A stretch of DNA of 64,000 nt from JAEUHO01 sp046350655 (lineage in GTDB: Bacteria; Planctomycetota; PLA2; JAEUHO01), in assembly GCA_046350655.1 (NCBI GenBank), contig JAXMAB010000006.1, positions 496,001 through 560,000 of the forward strand. The letters are read 5' to 3'. A program made the position numbers and the translations under genes. Below, in pieces: positions 35,896-44,191 of this stretch. Position 1 is the stretch's first letter. Each line of letters opens with the position of its first letter. The notes below the pieces were generated by a model. That model was given only the letters and a program-made list of their open reading frames with translations, searched no databases and was not told where the DNA came from.

Positions 35896-37233
35896 ATGAA
35901 CTTCCGCAATCCGATCGACATCACCGTTGCCCGCCCGGCTCCGTCAGAAGCCCTTGAGCGCATGGAGCGCGTGGCTCTCCGCCTAGCGAAGCACGCCGAG
36001 ACGGAGGCGCACCTTCGCGTCGAGACGAACTTCCGCAATGCCGACGTCAGTCTGACAAGGGGTGCGACCGAGGAGAGCCTCCGGAGCGAACTGGAGGAAA
36101 TTCACGGCGCGCTCGCCGCCGGCGGGCACGAGACGATCGCGAAGATTGGCTGGCGAGCGGAGCGCCGCAACTCGCAGAATCGGCAGGAGTTCGCGGTCGA
36201 GATCCACTACGAGCGCCGTCGCGAGCAAGCGACGGACCTGCTCCGAATCACTACCGACGGCAACGCGATCCAAGCTCAGGCGGTGATCGGAGCCGCAGTC
36301 GATTCGGTCGGCGCGGAGTTCCCGACCCTTCAGTGGCCCGACGCACGCTTCGTGGGGCTTCCCGAGGAACTCAGGGCGTTCCACAAGTCGCAGGAGGAGA
36401 CGTTTGCAGCGCGCGAGTCCGCCCTCTTGGCAGCTCGGCGCGAGTTCGAGGCGGCGCGGAAGAGCGCCTTCGACGAGCGTGAGGCCGAGCGGAAGCAGCT
36501 GCAGGCAGACGTTGACGCCCGCCGGAAGGCGCTGGACGGGGAATACGAGGAGAAGCGAAAGTCGCTCGACGCACAGCACGAGACTCGGAAGACCGACCTT
36601 GAGTCGAAGGAAAAGTCGCTCGCGGCGAGAACCGCCGCGCTAGACGACCGCGACCGCATGCACGCTCGCCGCGACTTCTTCAAGGAGCTGCGGAAACTCA
36701 TCGAGGGGAGCAAGGCGCTCGTGCTGTCGGAGGGCACCGCCAAGAAGCGGCGGACGATCCACTGGATCTGCGGCGGGGCCCTCTCGGCCGCGGTCGGTCT
36801 GGCGGTCTTCGCTCTGGTAGAGATCGCCGAAAAGGGGATCAACTTCCCCGTGGGCAGCATCTTCTTCAGCGGGACCGTGCTGTTCGCATCGACGCTGGTC
36901 TTCTACCTGCGATGGAACGACCGCTGGTTCTCGCGGCACGCAGACTCCGAACTCGACTCCCGAAACCGGGAGCGAGGCCTGCTCGGCACGGCGGCAATCG
37001 TCGAGCTCCTGTTCGAGTGGAACAAGGACACGAAGGGGGACAAGCCGTTCCCTCCCGAACTGCTACGAGCGCTCACCGCCGAACTGCTTCCGCCGCCGCT
37101 CGTCGCTGGCGGCACGGCGCACCCGGCCGAGAGCGTTCTGGCGACGCTGGAGAACCTCAAGAGTCTGGAACTTGGGGGGAAGGCCATGCGGTTTGAGCGT
37201 TTCCCCTCCGCGCCGACTAGCACATCTTCGTGA
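35896..37233 (+). CDS. Coiled-coil protein with two C-terminal-half membrane segments
   Basis: A 445-residue protein. Residues about 1-165 are a mixed domain, about 165-270 an uninterrupted charged coiled coil (EKRKSLDAQHETRKTDLESK and similar), then two membrane segments near 300-320 and 330-350 separated by a short loop, then a helical cytoplasmic tail. I do not recognise the family. The ATG at 35896 is chosen because GAAGAGG lies about ten bases before it; an ATG at 35827 would add a low-quality leader. It is the last large gene of the accessory region. Confidence 0.75.
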   Translation: MNFRNPIDITVARPAPSEALERMERVALRLAKHAETEAHLRVETNFRNADVSLTRGATEESLRSELEEIHGALAAGGHETIAKIGWRAERRNSQNRQEFAVEIHYERRREQATDLLRITTDGNAIQAQAVIGAAVDSVGAEFPTLQWPDARFVGLPEELRAFHKSQEETFAARESALLAARREFEAARKSAFDEREAERKQLQADVDARRKALDGEYEEKRKSLDAQHETRKTDLESKEKSLAARTAALDDRDRMHARRDFFKELRKLIEGSKALVLSEGTAKKRRTIHWICGGALSAAVGLAVFALVEIAEKGINFPVGSIFFSGTVLFASTLVFYLRWNDRWFSRHADSELDSRNRERGLLGTAAIVELLFEWNKDTKGDKPFPPELLRALTAELLPPPLVAGGTAHPAESVLATLENLKSLELGGKAMRFERFPSAPTSTSS

Positions 37234-37320
37234 GGGGTTCTAAATTGGGCGAAGGCAGAGGGGCGGCAGAGGGTACCCTGACCTCCCTCTCGAGGTTGAC
37301 ACTCCGGTCGTAGAGAATCC

Positions 37321-37338
37321 CCTCCCTTCTTCGGGAGG
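37321..37338 (+). promoter_or_regulatory. Hairpin that hides a ribosome-binding site
   Basis: CCTCCC-TTCTTC-GGGAGG is a perfect six-base stem. The 3' arm GGGAGG is the Shine-Dalgarno for the ATG at 37344, so folding would block translation of the tiny gene after it. Confidence 0.55.
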
Positions 37339-37343
37339 TACTC

Positions 37344-37406
37344 ATGTCCAGGAATACTCGCAAGGTCACAGAGACTCCACATCGCTGCCTCCGATGCCAT
37401 GGGTGA
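37344..37406 (+). CDS. Tiny ORF, possible zinc-ribbon remnant
   Basis: Twenty codons, MSRNTRKVTETPHRCLRCHG, with one of the best ribosome-binding sites in the window (GGGAGG, five bases before ATG). The CLRC pair is what the first half of a small zinc-ribbon protein looks like. The stop comes right where the chromosomal type of sequence resumes, so this could be a gene cut at the right edge of the island, or a leader peptide. Confidence 0.4.
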   Translation: MSRNTRKVTETPHRCLRCHG

Positions 37407-37488
37407 ACGTCCAACGGTCCTCGCGCCCCGCGCACCCGCACGACGAGGCCGCCGCGGCGCTATGCTGCCCGGCGTCGAGGAGCTGACC

Positions 37489-38463
37489 GTGACGGACGTC
37501 CGTTGCACGCTCCGCGCGGACCTGCGGGAGGCGCTCGGCGAACGAGCGGTCGCGGCGTTCTCGATCGGGCCCGACGGGGAGGCCGTCGTGCTCGCCGTCG
37601 AAGCCGACGCGACGGGACGCGTGTTCGAGAAGGTCGACGGCCCGGGCGGGTCGCGGTTCGCGGTTCCGCGCGTCCGGGGCGGGTACGACGCGTGGGCGAT
37701 TCGGCACACGGGCCTCGCGTACCGGCGCCGGGAGCTCCGTGACGTCGTCGTGGCCTTCCCCCTCGTGCAGCCGTTGCCCGACGACACTTGGCTGGTCGTG
37801 GGGGCGCGATGCCGGGCCGGCCCCGGCGGCGCGCTCGAGCCCAACGCGTTCGTCCATGGGGCCGACGGCGCGCCGGCGCGCGCGTTCGTCCTCGGCGACG
37901 GCATCCGCGACGTGTCCGCCACCCGCGACGGCGACCTCTGGGTCTCCTACTTCGACGAAGGCGTCTACGCCGGGGACGGCGTCACGCCGGCCGTCGGCGC
38001 GCCGGGGATCGTCCGGTTCGACACCGAGGGCCGTGTGCGCTGGGCGTTCCGCCCGCCGCCGGACGGGCTCTCGATTGACGACTGCTACGCGATGAACGTC
38101 ACCGCGGACGCGGTGTGGGCGTACGCCTACAGCGACTTCCCGCTCGTGCGGATCGACGGCCGCGGAGCCGTGCGGTCGTGGCCGAGCGGGGTGGAAGGCG
38201 CGAGCGCGATCGCCGTGGACGGAGACCACGTCGTATTCGCGGGCGGGTACCACGTGGCGTGGACCGCCCTCACGTGCAAGGCGCTGCGGGAGACGAGCCT
38301 CGGGCCCGCGCGCGGCGCGAGACTGCGGTCGCCGACCGGCGACGACTTCTCGCCCGACGCGCTACGGTGCGGCCGCGGCGCGGAGCTGCACGTCCTCGAT
38401 CGGGGCGTCTGGTCGTCGGTGCGCGTGGCCGACATCGCGGCGGCCGCGCGAGAAGGGTTCTGA
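37489..38463 (+). CDS. Beta-propeller-like protein of unknown function
   Basis: A 324-residue cytosolic protein with repeated strand patterns (GDLWVSYFDEGVYAGDG, GIVRFDTEGRVRWAF, DGDHVVFAGGYHVAW) like the blades of a YVTN/NHL propeller. No export signal is seen. The GTG at 37489 is preferred over in-frame ATGs at 37462 and 37399 because TATGCT (37461-37466) looks like its -10 box and GAGGAG (37477-37482) its ribosome-binding site. High GC marks the return to chromosomal sequence. Confidence 0.65.
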   Translation: MTDVRCTLRADLREALGERAVAAFSIGPDGEAVVLAVEADATGRVFEKVDGPGGSRFAVPRVRGGYDAWAIRHTGLAYRRRELRDVVVAFPLVQPLPDDTWLVVGARCRAGPGGALEPNAFVHGADGAPARAFVLGDGIRDVSATRDGDLWVSYFDEGVYAGDGVTPAVGAPGIVRFDTEGRVRWAFRPPPDGLSIDDCYAMNVTADAVWAYAYSDFPLVRIDGRGAVRSWPSGVEGASAIAVDGDHVVFAGGYHVAWTALTCKALRETSLGPARGARLRSPTGDDFSPDALRCGRGAELHVLDRGVWSSVRVADIAAAAREGF

Positions 38464-38485
38464 CGGAGCCGGCCCGGGCCCGACG

Positions 38486-41400
38486 TCAGTCGGGCAGGCC
38501 CCAGAGGACCCACGCGGCCCAGAAGTAGGGGTGCTTCCACCGGGGCTGCGAACGGACGAACGCCTGCGCCTCGCGCAGCGCCGCCGCGGTCGGGAGGCCG
38601 GGGCCCTCCTTGGGGTTCCACAGCTCGTAGAACTTCACCATCAGCGCCTGCGTGGCGGCGTCGTCCACCTTCCAGAGGGAGCAGATGACCCGCGGCGAGC
38701 CGGCGAACATGAAGGCGCGGGTGAGGCCCATGACGCCCTCGCCCTGCACGTCCTTCCCCGTCGCGGTCTCGCACGCCGAGAGCACGACCAGGTCGGCCGG
38801 GAGGTGCGAGCGGAACACCTCGAGCACCGTCAGGAAGCCGTCGTCGGCGTCGTCGGACGTGAGCGCGAGCGAGGAGTAGCCCGCGTGCTCCGTGTCCACG
38901 ATGCCGTGGCAGGCGAAGTGGATCGACCGCCAGCGCGAGTTCTTCGCGGCCGTCTCGCGCAGTCGACGTTCGGTCGCGTCGGGACCCAGCAGCACGGTCC
39001 CGCCGACCGCCTTCGCCTCGACGGCGGTGCCGGGCAGGCGCGCGAGGCGCCCGACGGCGCCGCGCTGCGCTTCGCCCGGCGCCGGGGCCGTCCGTCGCGT
39101 CTGGTAGTCCGGGTCGCCGAGCGCCAAGACACCCGTGCCCCGCGCGGGCTTGTCCTGGACGAGCAGGCCGTAGGTGGTGCCCGACGGCACGTACGCGAGC
39201 TCGCGATCGGGCACGAGGAGCGCGAACGGGACGGCCGAGAGCGCATCGCTCGGGGACAGCAGCACCCGCCGGATCCCGGCCGGGAGCCCGAGCGGGGCGA
39301 CGACGAGGTCGCGCAGCGCGTCGGCGGCTCGGCGCCAGTCGTCGGTCTCCTCGCGGGCCCGCAGCGCCTCCATCAGCGCCTCGCACGCGGCCTGCACGTC
39401 GGCCGCCGGGCCGAGCTTCACCGTCCGGGCGCCGTCCACGGTCGCGACGAACGCGAGCGCGGTCTCCGGGCCGAGCCCGTACAGGACGAGCGCATCCTCC
39501 GGACCCAGGTGCTTGCGGAGGACCTCCGGGGCGTCGGGCGCGAAGTGGACGAGGTTCGCCGCGGCCTTCGCCTCGCGCTGGATGCGCTGCACGACGTCGT
39601 CCACGGCCGCGCGCGCGGCGTCGAGCTCCTGGATGCGGGCCCGCGTCCGCTGGCGGTCGCCCTCGTCGAGCGCCTGCCGGTACGCCTGCGCCGCGGCCGC
39701 CTCCTTCGCCCGCGCCTCGGTCTCCGCCGCGACGAGCGCGGGGGGCACCAGCGCGGCGCGCAGCGCGTCGCGGGCCCCGAGCGCCTCGATCAACGAGCCC
39801 GCGCGTCCGCGCTCCATGAAGTCCCAGACGGCCGCGTCGGCGTGGAGCTCGGTGGCGGCCGCCGCGCCCACGGCGAACAGGCTCGCGAGCTGCGACCGCG
39901 CCGTCGCGCCCTGCTCGTCCCCGAGGCCGGCGACCACGGTGGGGGCGAGCGCGGCGCCCGCCCGGGCCGCCTCGAGGGCGCCGGCCCAGTCCTTCCGCGC
40001 GTACCGTTCGAGCGCGAGCGCCATGTACGTCCTCGCGAGCCCCGCGCGGTCGCCGAGCTCCGTCCGCGCCCGCACCGCCCGCTCGCGGAATTCGATCGCC
40101 TTCGCGCGGTCCTCGCGCTGGCTGTGGAGCGCCCCGAGGTTGTCGAGCGCCTCGGCCTTCCACTGCCGCGCGCCGATGTCCTCCGCCTGCGCGAGCGCGC
40201 GCGTGTAGGTCGCGAGCGCCTCGTCGAGGTGCCCCGCCCGGGCCTGCGCCTCGCCGAGATTGATGCGGAGCGCCACCGCCGCGGCCCGGTCGCCGATGGC
40301 CTCGTAGCCCGCCAGCGCCTGCCCGTAGAACTCGATCGCCTTCTCGTGCTCGCCGAGCCGCGCGTAAGCGATGCCCAGCTCGCTCAACGCGGTCGCGACC
40401 GCCCGCGGGTCGCCGACGGCCTTCTGGAGCTCCAGCACCTTCTCCGCGATCGCCCGCGCCTTCGGGTAGTCCGCGAGGAGGTCGTAGACCATGCCGATCT
40501 TCCCCAGCGTCTGCGCGACGTCCGCGGGGGACCCGAGGGCCTCGTGTGCCGCCTTCGCGCGCTCGAGGAACGCGAGCGCCTTCGCGAAGTCCCCGAGGCG
40601 CATGTGGACCACGCCGATCCCGTCGAGCGCGCTCGCCTCCCACGCCCGCTCTCCCGCCGCCCGGGCCTCCTCGACCGCCCCCTGCAGGCACTCGAGCGCC
40701 TTCGCGTAGTTCGAGCCCGCGTCGTGGAGCCCGCCGAGTCGAAGGAGCGCCTGCGCGGCGATCCCGTGGTCGCCGGCCCGGCGCGCGAGCACCAACGCGC
40801 GCTCGAAGCACTCGGACGCCTGCGCCGGTCGCCTCGCGTCCGCGTGGACGCCCCCCAGCGCCAGGTTCGCCGACGCGCCGCCACCGACGTCCCCGCGCTT
40901 CTCGGCGACGTCGCGCGCGTGCTGCCACGCGTCCAGGGCGACGTCGAGCGCGCCGCGGGTGCTCGCGGCCTCGCCGCGCGCGACCTGCGCGTCGTACGCC
41001 CGCGCGAGCCATCCGATCCGCTCCGCCGCCTCCGCCGTCGCGCCGAAGGCCGCTTCCGCCTCCGGGAGGCGGTCGAGGGTGCCGAGCGCGAGCGCGCGGG
41101 CCATCGCGAGGCGGAGGCCGAGCACGTCGTCGATCGGCGCGGCCGCGACCGGCCCCAGCGCCTCGAGCGCCGCGGCCATGTCCTCCTTCGCGAACGCGCG
41201 GTTCACGGCCTTGAGCCGGTCCCGCCGCGGGGCGTCGTCCGGCGTCCCCTTGCGCGACGTGAGGTACGCGGCGAGCCGTTCGGTGTCCGCGCGCGAGCCG
41301 GCGCGCGCGAACGCGAGCGCCGCGTCCGGCTCCTGCCGGCGGATCAGCTCGTCGGCCACGATCCACGGGTCGGGATCGTCGATCGCGTGCAGCGCCGCGA

Positions 41401-41572
41401 GCGCCTTCGCGTCGCCGGCCCTCACGGCGGCGAGCACGGCGTCCGCCGCCTGCGGAAGCGTCGCGGGCGCCTTGGGCGCGGGCGCCGCCGGCGGCGCGGG
41501 CGGGGCGTCGCCCGCCGTGGCGGTCCGCAACAGGAGGATCGCGCTGACGACGATCGCGAGGCGGCGGCGCAT
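38486..41572 (-). CDS. Secreted TPR-CHAT protein (caspase-like protease fold)
   Basis: A 1028-residue protein: signal peptide (about 1-22), Ala/Pro spacer, then about ten tetratricopeptide repeats (about 140-590, for example AIEFYGQALAGYEAIGDR), a helical linker, and a C-terminal CHAT domain. Caspase-type catalytic residues are both present: His in SIHFACHGIVD (about 888) and Cys in VVLSACETATG (about 931). CHAT domains are clan CD proteases; some TPR-CHAT proteins activate defence effectors such as gasdermins, but this one carries a secretion signal and no effector gene adjoins it. It ends FYELWNP, then PYFWAAWVLWG, the usual CHAT tail. Confidence 0.85.
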   Translation of the reverse strand: MRRRLAIVVSAILLLRTATAGDAPPAPPAAPAPKAPATLPQAADAVLAAVRAGDAKALAALHAIDDPDPWIVADELIRRQEPDAALAFARAGSRADTERLAAYLTSRKGTPDDAPRRDRLKAVNRAFAKEDMAAALEALGPVAAAPIDDVLGLRLAMARALALGTLDRLPEAEAAFGATAEAAERIGWLARAYDAQVARGEAASTRGALDVALDAWQHARDVAEKRGDVGGGASANLALGGVHADARRPAQASECFERALVLARRAGDHGIAAQALLRLGGLHDAGSNYAKALECLQGAVEEARAAGERAWEASALDGIGVVHMRLGDFAKALAFLERAKAAHEALGSPADVAQTLGKIGMVYDLLADYPKARAIAEKVLELQKAVGDPRAVATALSELGIAYARLGEHEKAIEFYGQALAGYEAIGDRAAAVALRINLGEAQARAGHLDEALATYTRALAQAEDIGARQWKAEALDNLGALHSQREDRAKAIEFRERAVRARTELGDRAGLARTYMALALERYARKDWAGALEAARAGAALAPTVVAGLGDEQGATARSQLASLFAVGAAAATELHADAAVWDFMERGRAGSLIEALGARDALRAALVPPALVAAETEARAKEAAAAQAYRQALDEGDRQRTRARIQELDAARAAVDDVVQRIQREAKAAANLVHFAPDAPEVLRKHLGPEDALVLYGLGPETALAFVATVDGARTVKLGPAADVQAACEALMEALRAREETDDWRRAADALRDLVVAPLGLPAGIRRVLLSPSDALSAVPFALLVPDRELAYVPSGTTYGLLVQDKPARGTGVLALGDPDYQTRRTAPAPGEAQRGAVGRLARLPGTAVEAKAVGGTVLLGPDATERRLRETAAKNSRWRSIHFACHGIVDTEHAGYSSLALTSDDADDGFLTVLEVFRSHLPADLVVLSACETATGKDVQGEGVMGLTRAFMFAGSPRVICSLWKVDDAATQALMVKFYELWNPKEGPGLPTAAALREAQAFVRSQPRWKHPYFWAAWVLWGLPD

Positions 41573-41908
41573 GCGCACTCCCGGGGTGCGGGGTCGGCGC
41601 GCGGCATTGCACCCGGGCGGGCGTCGCCGCGCAAGACGGCCATCGTCGGGCCCCGCACCGCATCGCGTTCCCGTGGCCGGTCCGCGGGGGCGGCGACGGA
41701 TCCGCTGCGACCGTGACGGGCCGCACCGGAATTGTCGCGCGTCGCGAGCGGGCCCCTCGCTGCAGGCGCGCGGGCCTCGCGTTGCGCGCCCGGGACTCGT
41801 TCCCTCGGTTCGACGATCCGCGGGAGAATGGGGGCGCTCCGACCGGTGCGCCCTGCGCCGCGGGACGCGCCGAGGAAGCGTCCATCGCACCCCGTACGGA
41901 GGATCGCC
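41573..41908. other. Divergent intergenic region
   Basis: Between the CHAT gene and the next secreted-protein gene. GCGGGCCTCGCG (41770-41781) is a partial family 1 repeat core followed by CCCGGGACTCG. No promoter stands out, and no open reading frame is credible. Confidence 0.4.
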
Positions 41909-42952
41909 ATGGGGATCACATCCAGGGTCGTCGCGAGCCTGCTCGTCGTGTGTGCGGCGCTCCCCGTCGGCGCCGCGCGCGCGGACGACGCGGAAGCGGG
42001 GTACTGGGAGTTGCAGGGCGGCATGCCGAAGACGGTCGGGCTCGACTTCGGCCCGACGTGGGACGACCAGAACGGGTGGGTGGGGCGGATCACGGGCCGC
42101 AGCGCGAACCACGTCGCGTTCGGGTTCCGGCATCCCAGCGCCCAGCCCGCGTTCGACGCGGTCCGCTTGTGGTGGGACACCCCGCCGTCGGTGCTGGTGC
42201 CGGGCAAGCTGATCCCGATCCGCGTCGGTCGTGTCCGCGAGGTCGGGCCGTGCTTCGCCGGCGGGCCGGTCGCGACGATCGGGTCGGACTTCCGGCTCGC
42301 GACGGTCCCCGACGAGAATAAGACGTGCGAGGGGAGGAACACGGACGGAAAGGCACCCGGCCGCCGCGACGATGGCGTGCTGGAGGTGCAGGTCCACCTC
42401 CATCTCTCGGGGCTGAAGGGAGGCTACCGCGAGGTCTACGGCTATCGGTGGAGGAAGGGCCCGGCGCCCGCGGTTCCCGACGATCCGTACGCGGGCGTCA
42501 AGCCGGGCGAACCTCGCGGCGCGAAGCCGGACGCCGCCCTCGGGGGAGGAGGCGCCAAGCCTGACGCCGCCGACGGGCGCTCCGACGACGGCACCGGCGA
42601 TCGGTCGCCCGACGGCGACGGATCGGCGCGACCCGGGTCGGGCGAAGCGGCGCTCGGCCCGGTCCTCGGGACGTGGGCGCTCGACGGCAACGGGTACCCG
42701 GGCACGCTGCGCTTCTCCGTCGAGGGCGGCGTGCTCGTGGGGAAGCTCCGCTACGACGTGGCGAAGGCGTGGGAGACGCTCACCGACGTGAAGTACGCGC
42801 CCGCCACCGGCGAGCTCTCGTTCACGCGCCCCTGGACGGGCAAGCCGAAGTTCCAGCAGTATCGAGGGTTGGTCGCGGAGCGCTCGATCCGCGGCCGCTT
42901 CACCGACGTCAACTCGCCGGGCGCGTCGTTCCCCTGGACGGCGACGAGGTAA
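41909..42952 (+). CDS. Secreted protein of unknown function
   Basis: A 347-residue protein with a clear signal peptide (about 1-25, ending ARADD). The first domain (about 28-180) opens YWELQGGMPKTVGLDFGPTW; a disordered Asp/Gly/Pro linker (about 185-240) follows; the C-terminal about 100 residues (GTWALDGNGYPGTLRFSVEG and onwards) look like a small lipocalin-like or beta-barrel domain. No family recognised. ATG 41909 has CGGAGGATCG upstream. Confidence 0.75.
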   Translation: MGITSRVVASLLVVCAALPVGAARADDAEAGYWELQGGMPKTVGLDFGPTWDDQNGWVGRITGRSANHVAFGFRHPSAQPAFDAVRLWWDTPPSVLVPGKLIPIRVGRVREVGPCFAGGPVATIGSDFRLATVPDENKTCEGRNTDGKAPGRRDDGVLEVQVHLHLSGLKGGYREVYGYRWRKGPAPAVPDDPYAGVKPGEPRGAKPDAALGGGGAKPDAADGRSDDGTGDRSPDGDGSARPGSGEAALGPVLGTWALDGNGYPGTLRFSVEGGVLVGKLRYDVAKAWETLTDVKYAPATGELSFTRPWTGKPKFQQYRGLVAERSIRGRFTDVNSPGASFPWTATR

Positions 42953-42970
42953 CGCCCGCCTCCGTCCGCC

Positions 42971-43444
42971 TCACGCCGGCGGGCGGATCGGGCTCGCGAC
43001 CGCCGCCTCCAAGGTCGCGCGCAGCGCCCGCACGCGCGCGACGCCGAGTCGGGCGGCCAGCGCGGCCTCCGCGTCGCGGCCCGCCTCTGCGAGACACGCC
43101 AGCAACGCCCGCCCCCGCGCGGTGTACGTGAGGCGCCGCGCCCGCCCGTCGTCGGGGTCCGGCTGGCTGCGCAGGTACCCGAGCGCCACGAGGTCGTCCA
43201 CGACGTACGAGACGCTCTGCTTCGCCAGCCCCGTGAGCCGGGCCAGGTCCGCGACGCGGCCGCCCTCCGGCGGCAGGTGCCGCAGCACCGGCGAGTGCGT
43301 CGGACGCACCCCCGGATGCGCCGCCGCCACCGCGCCGTACACCTGCGCCTGCAGCCGCCCGTAGAGCTCCCGCAGCAGGAACCCGAGGCTGCGCGCCTCG
43401 TGCGGCGGGGGCGTCGGTCGGTCCGGTCGGGTGGTGGGGGCCAT
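42971..43444 (-). CDS. MarR-family transcriptional regulator
   Basis: A 157-residue winged-helix repressor: VRPTHSPVLRHLPPEGGRVADL, then LTGLAKQSVSYVVDDLVALG (recognition helix about 73-92) and PDPDDGRARRLTYTARGR, the wing with the conserved Asp-x-Arg. MarR dimers bind palindromes and release them on ligand binding or oxidation. It is divergent from a cupin gene, and the 86-base gap contains two palindromes, one inside the cupin promoter, so it probably represses the cupin gene and itself. No Cys typical of the OhrR subgroup stands out near the N-terminus. Confidence 0.9.
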   Translation of the reverse strand: MAPTTRPDRPTPPPHEARSLGFLLRELYGRLQAQVYGAVAAAHPGVRPTHSPVLRHLPPEGGRVADLARLTGLAKQSVSYVVDDLVALGYLRSQPDPDDGRARRLTYTARGRALLACLAEAGRDAEAALAARLGVARVRALRATLEAAVASPIRPPA

Positions 43445-43453
43445 GGCGCGATC

Positions 43454-43506
43454 TTGACATATCGACAGGCGGACTGTCTAAAAAAGACCTAGGCTCTGTC
43501 GAACAG
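43454..43506 (+). promoter_or_regulatory. Cupin promoter with embedded MarR-type operators
   Basis: TTGACA (43454-43459), a 17-base spacer and TCTAAA (43477-43482) make a near-consensus promoter. The palindrome GACAG-N5-CTGTC (43464-43478) fills the spacer and touches the -10 box. A second palindrome CTGT-CGA-ACAG (43496-43506) lies just downstream, at the expected transcript start. Binding at either would block RNA polymerase. Confidence 0.8.
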
Positions 43507-43530
43507 CGGCCCCGCCGCCCGGAGGTCCCG

Positions 43531-43974
43531 ATGTCGTTCGTCCGCACCGCGTCCGTCGCCCCGATCCAGGTCCTCTCCGACCGGCTCCGCCTCCTCCTCC
43601 GCTCCGCCGACTCCCCGTCGCAGATGAGCGCGATGCTCGTCGAGGTCCCGCCGGGCGGCGCCGTCCCCCCGCACACGCACGCGCGCGAGGAGGAGGGCTA
43701 CTTCGTGCTCGACGGCGCGCTCACGCTCACGATCGGCGACCGCACCGAGACCCTCGCCGCCGGCGACTTCGGCCACGTCCCCCCGCGCACCGTGCACGCC
43801 TACGCCAACCGCGGCCCGTCCACGGTCCGCTTCCTCGCGTTCACCGTCGGCGGGCCCATCGACGAGTTCTTCGAGGCCATGCACCGCCGCGTGAAGCGCA
43901 TGCCGGACGACGCCCCGGCGCTCGCGGAGGTGACCGCGCAGTTCGGCGTGACCATGGTCGGACCCCGGGGATGA
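43531..43974 (+). CDS. Single-domain cupin protein
   Basis: A 147-residue cupin. Motif 1 is PPGGAVPPHTHAREEEGYFV (His, His, Glu metal ligands) and motif 2 GDFGHVPPRTVHAYAN (fourth His). Cupins of this size include quercetin dioxygenase-like and stress-response proteins; the substrate is unknown. The gene has GGAGGT seven bases before ATG and is controlled, by position, by the divergent MarR gene. Confidence 0.85.
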   Translation: MSFVRTASVAPIQVLSDRLRLLLRSADSPSQMSAMLVEVPPGGAVPPHTHAREEEGYFVLDGALTLTIGDRTETLAAGDFGHVPPRTVHAYANRGPSTVRFLAFTVGGPIDEFFEAMHRRVKRMPDDAPALAEVTAQFGVTMVGPRG

Positions 43975-43987
43975 CGGACCCCCGCGG

Positions 43988-44004
43988 GGGACCGCGAGGC
44001 CCGC
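43988..44004 (-). repeat. Family 1 repeat (copy)
   Basis: GGGACCGCGAGGCCCGC directly after the cupin stop. The rest of the 217-base gap to 44191 shows only GC-rich filler and a TATGGT -10-like box at 44154-44159 for the next gene. Confidence 0.7.
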
Positions 44005-44191
44005 TCGCTCGCAGGTCCTGCGGGGCTGGATCCGAAGGCCCGGTGCGCGGTGCGCATCGGGCCCGCCGCGCGCCGTCCGGGGCGAGCGGCCCCGAAGCCC
44101 CGCGGGCAGAGAGCCCCGCGACCCGGACGCGTGGGGGGCCGTCCGGCGTGGGGTATGGTGGCCCGCCTCGTCGTTCTCCGAGGACCACCCC

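Noticed and set aside
37399..37488. Upstream starts (37399, 37462) for the propeller-like protein
   Set aside because: The ATG at 37462 lies inside a TATGCT -10-like box, and GAGGAG precedes the GTG at 37489; the extra residues are low-complexity Arg/Ala/Gly.
35800..37500. Right attachment site duplicating the tRNA-Cys 3' end
   Set aside because: Searching by eye for GGCGCCTCCA, GTACCGCGGTTC and CAAATCCG in this part found no copy; the site may be lost or lie elsewhere.
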